Shown here piece by piece: positions 6,788 to 9,800 of a DNA stretch of 9,800 nucleotides. Every line of letters starts with the position of its first letter. Within the stretch, counting starts at the first letter, position 1. Made by a program: the position numbers and the translations under genes. The notes beneath the pieces are model-generated. The model made no database searches and was not told the origin of the DNA. It saw nothing but the letters and a program-made list of their open reading frames with translations. The stretch spans positions 1 to 9,800 of the forward strand of contig DALV01000037.1 in the NCBI GenBank assembly GCA_002496905.1, given 5' to 3'. The DNA comes from Euryarchaeota archaeon UBA105 (GTDB lineage: Archaea; Thermoplasmatota; Poseidoniia; Poseidoniales; Thalassarchaeaceae).

Positions 6788-7386
6788 TAATTTCCACCTC
6801 CTATATTTCTTCTAATCATTTCAGTAACCAAACGTCTTTCATTATCGTCAAGGAGCTCAATTGGTGGGTCTTTGGGGGTAATCTTCTCAGTAAACCTAAT
6901 GATGTGGAAAAATAGGTATACAGTGGCAGCGATACCAAATAGAAAACAAACCATCCAGGCAAGAACATCTAGTCTGCTATAGGCGTCTGCAAACCATGAG
7001 CTTTGGGCAATAGTCCACCAGGACAACCCAAGGAAAAACCATCCAATTGCTAAGACTGGAAGGTTCCGTTCTGAGTATATTCGGGAGCCTCGGATTATCG
7101 TATGGCAACCGATAAATGCAGATGAAATGGAAATTAACGACCAAACAACCACTTTGAGATAAGATTCTCTTCCATCGTCATTACAAAATGAAATGAACTC
7201 ACAGCGATGATAATCTGACTCGAAATACAGAGGTTGTTCAGGCAAAAATATGAGTCCTGCAAGCCCGATTAATGCTAGAGGTCCAGCGAATTTACTACGC
7301 TTGAAGGCAGGACCCATCCTCCACATAGAGAATGCCGCTAGCATTAGGGTGATGCTCAGGAGTGCCTGATTCACCCAGAAGACCAT
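6787..7386 (-). CDS. Uncharacterised five-helix membrane protein (199 aa)
   Basis: Family not recognised. Predicted membrane helices lie at about 4-22, 33-49, 78-97, 109-127 and 140-162. The loop between helices 2 and 3 (about 50-77) is hydrophilic and carries two cysteines, Cys62 and Cys68, that could form a disulfide if it faces outside. After helix 5 comes a roughly 37-residue charged tail with TPKDPPIELLDDNERR, whose DPxxExLD(D)N core recurs at the end of the next protein. The final Gly-rich residues are dictated by the Shine-Dalgarno of the following gene. No Shine-Dalgarno precedes its own ATG; instead there is a C-rich run on the sense strand, so a leaderless or very short-leader transcript is possible. 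It is divergent from the eL42 operon. Confidence 0.8.
   Translation of the reverse strand: MVFWVNQALLSITLMLAAFSMWRMGPAFKRSKFAGPLALIGLAGLIFLPEQPLYFESDYHRCEFISFCNDDGRESYLKVVVWSLISISSAFIGCHTIIRGSRIYSERNLPVLAIGWFFLGLSWWTIAQSSWFADAYSRLDVLAWMVCFLFGIAATVYLFFHIIRFTEKITPKDPPIELLDDNERRLVTEMIRRNIGGGN
6794..6802 (-). promoter_or_regulatory. Strong Shine-Dalgarno inside the upstream membrane gene
   Basis: AGGAGGTGG lies within the last codons of the 199-residue membrane protein, six bases before the ATG of the 123-residue one. Together with the TAATG stop/start overlap it indicates translational coupling. Confidence 0.85.
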
Positions 7387-7541
7387 GGCTGTTGGAGGGG
7401 GGGGAGATTCTTTGAATTGACTATCTTCAATTTAGGCAAAAATAAGACACTTCGCCCCTAGAGTACGCCCGCCTTGTCGCGACACAATCAAATATGGGTC
7501 ATAGGTGGGCGCGACGTCGTAAGACGTTGAGGTGCTCAGTA
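7387..7541. promoter_or_regulatory. Divergent intergenic region with probable promoters
   Basis: This gap separates the minus-strand membrane genes from the plus-strand eL42 operon and should hold a promoter for each. It contains a G8 run (7397-7404, plus strand) close to the membrane gene, an A+T-rich block (about 7409-7447, including GCAAAAATAAG), and an AAATATG-like element around 7490-7496. Either of the last two could be a TATA box for eL42. Neither matches the archaeal BRE/TATA consensus closely, so exact promoter positions are not assigned. Confidence 0.4.
7529..7534 (+). promoter_or_regulatory. Shine-Dalgarno deciding the eL42 start
   Basis: GAGGTG lies seven bases before the ATG at 7542. 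It supports that start over the in-frame ATG at 7494, which would add 16 residues with no counterpart in the family. Confidence 0.75.
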
Positions 7542-7823
7542 ATGGTCAAGATGCCACGTAAGGTAATGCGCTACAGCCCGTCGGCTGGTAAGCATACTGA
7601 GCACACAGTCGAGCGAGTCAAGAAGCGACGCGCTTCCGAATTAAAATGGGGTCAGCGAAGATTCCGTAAGGCTACATCTGGATATCGAGGTTTCCCTCGG
7701 CCAAAGCCCTCTGGTGAGAAGCCAACCAAGCGCGTCAACCTACTCTACCGTTGCTCCGAGACCGGAAAGGCTCACCAGCCTGCCTCACAGAGAGCAAAGA
7801 AGTTTGAACTCGTGGAGAGATGA
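7542..7823 (+). CDS. rpl44e: 50S ribosomal protein eL42 (L44e), zinc cysteines mostly lost
   Basis: Large-subunit ribosomal protein that sits near the E site, shared by archaea and eukaryotes. The 93-residue product has the family core: KHTEHTVERVKK, SELKWGQRRFR, the GYRGFPRPKP loop, KPTKRVNLLYRC and the C-terminal KKFEL. Archaeal members normally carry two C-x2-C pairs that bind zinc. Here the first is S-P-S-A (YSPSAGKH) and the second is C-S-E-T (RCSETGKAH), so only one of four cysteines remains and the site cannot bind zinc in the usual way. The ATG at 7542 follows GAGGTG and gives a start (MVKMPRKV) that matches the family. It heads the conserved eL42-eS27-aIF2alpha-Nop10-PAC2 operon. Confidence 0.95.
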   Translation: MVKMPRKVMRYSPSAGKHTEHTVERVKKRRASELKWGQRRFRKATSGYRGFPRPKPSGEKPTKRVNLLYRCSETGKAHQPASQRAKKFELVER

Positions 7824-7827
7824 TATC

Positions 7828-8001
7828 ATGGGAGATGCAAAATTCTTGCGAGTAAACTGCCGTGACTGCGGTCATGAGACTATTATTTTTGAAAGGGCGT
7901 CAACCCAGATTTCCTGCTCAATTTGCGGTTCCACATTGGCCCGCCCTGCAGGTGGTAAAGCCGAGCTAGTTGGTAGCACAATCGTAGACGTCCTCGAGTG
8001 A
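7828..8001 (+). CDS. rps27e: 30S ribosomal protein eS27
   Basis: Small-subunit zinc-ribbon protein of archaea and eukaryotes. The 57-residue product starts MGDAKFLRVNC and has both C-x2-C pairs (CRDCG and CSICG), then the conserved PAGGKAEL, matching the usual AEPTGGKAKL-type segment, and ends VDVLE. The frame is open upstream, but the ATG at 7828 starts the protein at the family position, four bases after the eL42 stop. A GGAG about ten bases upstream may serve as a weak ribosome-binding site, and coupling to eL42 translation is likely. Unlike its neighbour eL42, the metal site is intact. Confidence 0.95.
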   Translation: MGDAKFLRVNCRDCGHETIIFERASTQISCSICGSTLARPAGGKAELVGSTIVDVLE

Positions 8002-8017
8002 AGGGGACTGAATTAGA

Positions 8018-8806
8018 ATGGCTGAGACCAACGATAATTGGCCTGAAGAAGGCGAATTACTAGTTTGCACAGTCAGTAATGTCCGAGAAAACGGAGCTTA
8101 TCTTAGTCTAGACGGATACGGTTCGCGTCAAGGATTTGTTTTCGTTGGTGAAGTGGCTTCTGGATGGGTCAAAAACATACGTAACCACATTCGAGTTGGG
8201 CAGCGGCTCGTCGCCAAAGTAATTGGAGTCAAGAAAGATCGAGAAAGAGTTGATTTGTCAATCAAGAGTGTTTCAGAAGAACGTCGAAGAGATACAATTC
8301 AAAGTTGGAAGAATGAACAACGTGCTAACCAGATCATGGGTGTTGTCGCTGAAAGAAATGGATGGAGTGAAGAAAAAACCACCGAGATTTCCGAAGAGAT
8401 GACTGAGATGTTTGGAACCCTGTATGGAGCCCTAGAGGAATGTGCGATTTCTGAAACTGCATTATCCGATAACGGCTTTAGTGGAGATTGGATGTCCACG
8501 GTAATCGAATTAGCGGTAGAGAATATCATACCTCCATTTGTTGAGATTCGCGGGCAGTTCAACATCGAAGTTTGGGGTTCAGAGGGAGTCTATGCAATAC
8601 GTGATGCACTTCTTGCCGCAGAAGCGGTTGCAGAAGGCGAGGAAGATGCAACACTAACCTGTCATTACGATGGAGCCCCTGAATATAGAGTCGATATCAA
8701 TGCTCCAGATTACGAGACCGCCGAAAGAATGTGGGAAAACGCTCAAACCGCTGTGACAGACTCAATCGCTTCGGTTGAAGGCTCAATCGATATCGAACGC
8801 ATGTAA
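8018..8806 (+). CDS. eif2a: Translation initiation factor aIF2 subunit alpha
   Basis: Alpha subunit of the trimeric factor that brings initiator Met-tRNA to the small ribosomal subunit in archaea. The 262 residues fit the family. An N-terminal S1/OB domain (about 10-86) contains ENGAYLSLDGYG and FVGEVASGWVKNIRNHIRVGQ. A helical domain spans about 90-170, and a C-terminal alpha/beta domain that contacts aIF2-gamma spans about 175-262. By alignment with eukaryotic eIF2-alpha, Ala47 occupies the regulatory Ser51 position, with Ser48 next to it, as in other archaeal forms. Kinase control as in eukaryotes cannot be inferred from this. The gene begins 16 bases after eS27; AAGGGG is present but about twelve bases from the ATG, so initiation may rely partly on coupling. 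It is the third gene of the conserved translation operon. Confidence 0.96.
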   Translation: MAETNDNWPEEGELLVCTVSNVRENGAYLSLDGYGSRQGFVFVGEVASGWVKNIRNHIRVGQRLVAKVIGVKKDRERVDLSIKSVSEERRRDTIQSWKNEQRANQIMGVVAERNGWSEEKTTEISEEMTEMFGTLYGALEECAISETALSDNGFSGDWMSTVIELAVENIIPPFVEIRGQFNIEVWGSEGVYAIRDALLAAEAVAEGEEDATLTCHYDGAPEYRVDINAPDYETAERMWENAQTAVTDSIASVEGSIDIERM

Positions 8807-8861
8807 ATCGCCAATATGTATGCTACAACTTCAAAGACCTCTGAAAGCGGACATGCTTATT

Positions 8862-8865
8862 GAGG
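8862..8865 (+). promoter_or_regulatory. Shine-Dalgarno of nop10
   Basis: GAGG in TTGAGG, seven bases before the ATG at 8873. The spacing and match support this start. Confidence 0.65.
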
Positions 8866-8872
8866 AATCGGG

Positions 8873-9085
8873 ATGGCTCGGACGAGACTACAACGGTGTA
8901 CCGCTTGTGGCGAGTATGGACTTGCTGGAAAATGCAAGGAGTGCGGTGGGAAAATGACTTCCGCTGCACCATTGAAATACTCGCCACAAGATGCTCAAGG
9001 AGCACGCCGAAGACAGCGAGAAGACGCTGGAAGTGACGAATGGATCGAATCATTACCTACTCCACGAAAGGAGGAGGACGAATGA
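8873..9085 (+). CDS. nop10: H/ACA RNP protein Nop10
   Basis: Component of the H/ACA ribonucleoprotein that guides pseudouridylation of rRNA, working with Cbf5, Gar1 and L7Ae. The 70-residue product has the archaeal N-terminal zinc ribbon, with C9-x2-C12 and C21-x2-C24 (RCTACGEYGL, KCKECGGK), then the conserved linker APLKYSPQDAQGARRRQR that contacts Cbf5. The C-terminal 20 or so residues (EWIESLPTPRKEEDE) are longer and more acidic than the compact archaeal form I recall (about 55-60 residues). The gene lies 66 bases after aIF2-alpha, and its TGA overlaps the ATG of the PAC2 gene (ATGA). This order is a known archaeal gene neighbourhood. Confidence 0.94.
   Translation: MARTRLQRCTACGEYGLAGKCKECGGKMTSAAPLKYSPQDAQGARRRQREDAGSDEWIESLPTPRKEEDE
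9070..9077 (+). promoter_or_regulatory. Strong Shine-Dalgarno of the PAC2-family gene
   Basis: GGAGGAGG, inside the last codons of nop10, provides GGAGG seven bases before the ATG at 9082. Together with the ATGA overlap it indicates coupled translation. Confidence 0.8.
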
Positions 9086-9800
9086 GTCGTGCACAGATAA
9101 ATTGGTTGATCGGGGATTCATTACCTGAACATGTCGCTTTGTTAGAGGCCGTACCTGGTGTAGGAAATGTAGGCAAATTGGTTGTTGACGCATTGGTAGA
9201 AAACAACCCTTCGGCCCTAATTGCGAGAATACTCCACCCCGATATGCCGCCTCACTCTACTCTGGACAAAGATGGACTACTCGCTCCACCATCAATGCTA
9301 GTCCATCGAGTAATGTTGTCCGATGGAAGATATGTTGTGACGGTGACTGGTGAGTTACAGCCAATGACTGCAACAGGACAATACGAGGTTGCTCAGGCTA
9401 TCTTGGAGATGGCAAAATCAACTCCTCAACTATTGGTGCTGGCAGGGCTGGCTTCTGAAGTTGAAGAGAAAGCAATCCACGTGATTTGTGCAGATGCAAA
9501 GGTACGTAGCAATCTCCAAGCCAATGATATTGAAGTTAGTACTTCTCAACCCGAAGCAGGAATGATTGGGGTTGCTGGGCTTTTGGTCTCGCTGTCTTCA
9601 ATACATCAAGTTCCAGCAGTTGCATTAGTTGCTGATACAGTTGGTGCTTCAGCAGACGTCATTGCCGCGGACAGGCTTGCGGGTTGGATTGAGGAAGCAC
9701 TTGGCCTACCACTTGGAATCGACTTAGACACGACGGAAGAGACCGCAAGGAAATTACTCGCGAGTATAGAAGTCAGTGGATCTATCGAGGAACATCTTGG
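9082..9800 (+). CDS. PAC2-family proteasome assembly chaperone homologue (partial)
   Basis: The first 239 residues of a protein cut by the window end. The N-terminal motif LEAVPGVGNVGKLVVDALVE (about 21-40) is the glycine-rich P-G-x-G-x-V-G signature of PAC2/DUF75 proteins. Further matches are the RILHPDMPPHS segment, the VVTVTGELQP strand, and an AGMIGVAGLLVSLSS helix like the GxxxGLxG region of the family. Eukaryotic PAC2 helps assemble the 20S proteasome; archaeal homologues (PbaA/PbaB type) resemble it, but their cellular role is less certain. The ATG overlaps the nop10 stop by ATGA and has a strong GGAGGAGG. Placement directly after nop10 in the aIF2-alpha operon is a recurrent archaeal arrangement. 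No stop codon appears before position 9800. Confidence 0.9.
   Translation, partial: MSRAQINWLIGDSLPEHVALLEAVPGVGNVGKLVVDALVENNPSALIARILHPDMPPHSTLDKDGLLAPPSMLVHRVMLSDGRYVVTVTGELQPMTATGQYEVAQAILEMAKSTPQLLVLAGLASEVEEKAIHVICADAKVRSNLQANDIEVSTSQPEAGMIGVAGLLVSLSSIHQVPAVALVADTVGASADVIAADRLAGWIEEALGLPLGIDLDTTEETARKLLASIEVSGSIEEHL

Noticed and set aside
7494..7541. In-frame upstream extension of eL42 to an ATG at 7494.
   Set aside because: The ATG at 7542 has GAGGTG at proper spacing and matches the family N-terminus; the extra residues are unrelated.
7714..7827. In-frame upstream extension of eS27 inside eL42.
   Set aside because: It overlaps conserved eL42 codons in another frame and adds non-homologous residues; eS27 starts properly at 7828.

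Overview
The window looks like chromosomal DNA from a marine planktonic archaeon, most likely a Marine Group II euryarchaeon (Poseidoniia/Thermoplasmatota-like). Information-processing genes are unmistakably archaeal/eukaryotic: ribosomal proteins eL37, eL42 and eS27, the alpha subunit of initiation factor 2, Nop10 and a PAC2-type chaperone. Metabolic genes look strongly bacterial: glutaryl-CoA dehydrogenase, its electron-transfer flavoprotein, and a PurF close to the E. coli kind. That mixture, the moderate GC content and the PKD-domain protein suggest the assignment; it is an inference from sequence character, not a phylogeny. No rRNA, tRNA, CRISPR array or mobile element was seen. Coding density is very high and no gene-free stretch exceeds about 160 bases.

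Region 1 (about 1-2992, plus strand) is a catabolic/electron-transfer cluster: a glutaryl-CoA dehydrogenase-like acyl-CoA dehydrogenase, then etfB and etfA. The dehydrogenase would pass electrons to the FAD of the EtfAB heterodimer, and from there to a quinone oxidoreductase outside the window. etfA has a strong Shine-Dalgarno overlapping the etfB stop.

Region 2 (2999-7386, minus strand) reads, in transcription order: two uncharacterised integral membrane proteins with overlapping stop/start codons (7386-6416), a T-rich possible terminator, ribosomal protein eL37 with a GTG start, purF, and a beta-propeller/PKD protein of unknown role whose stop lies six bases from the etfA stop. A fragment resembling the C-terminal Sm2 motif of an Lsm protein lies out of frame over the start of eL37, the place where many archaea have an lsm gene.

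Region 3 (7387-9800, plus strand) begins at a divergent, A+T-rich intergenic region. It is the conserved archaeal translation operon: eL42, eS27, aIF2-alpha, Nop10 and a PAC2-family proteasome-assembly chaperone homologue, the last cut by the window edge. The genes are closely spaced, several have strong Shine-Dalgarno sequences, and nop10/PAC2 overlap by ATGA. The operon ties together ribosome structure, initiation, H/ACA-guided RNA modification and protein quality control. The most unusual detail is that eL42 keeps only one of the four cysteines of its usual zinc-binding set, while the Cys4 sets of eS27, eL37 and Nop10 are intact.
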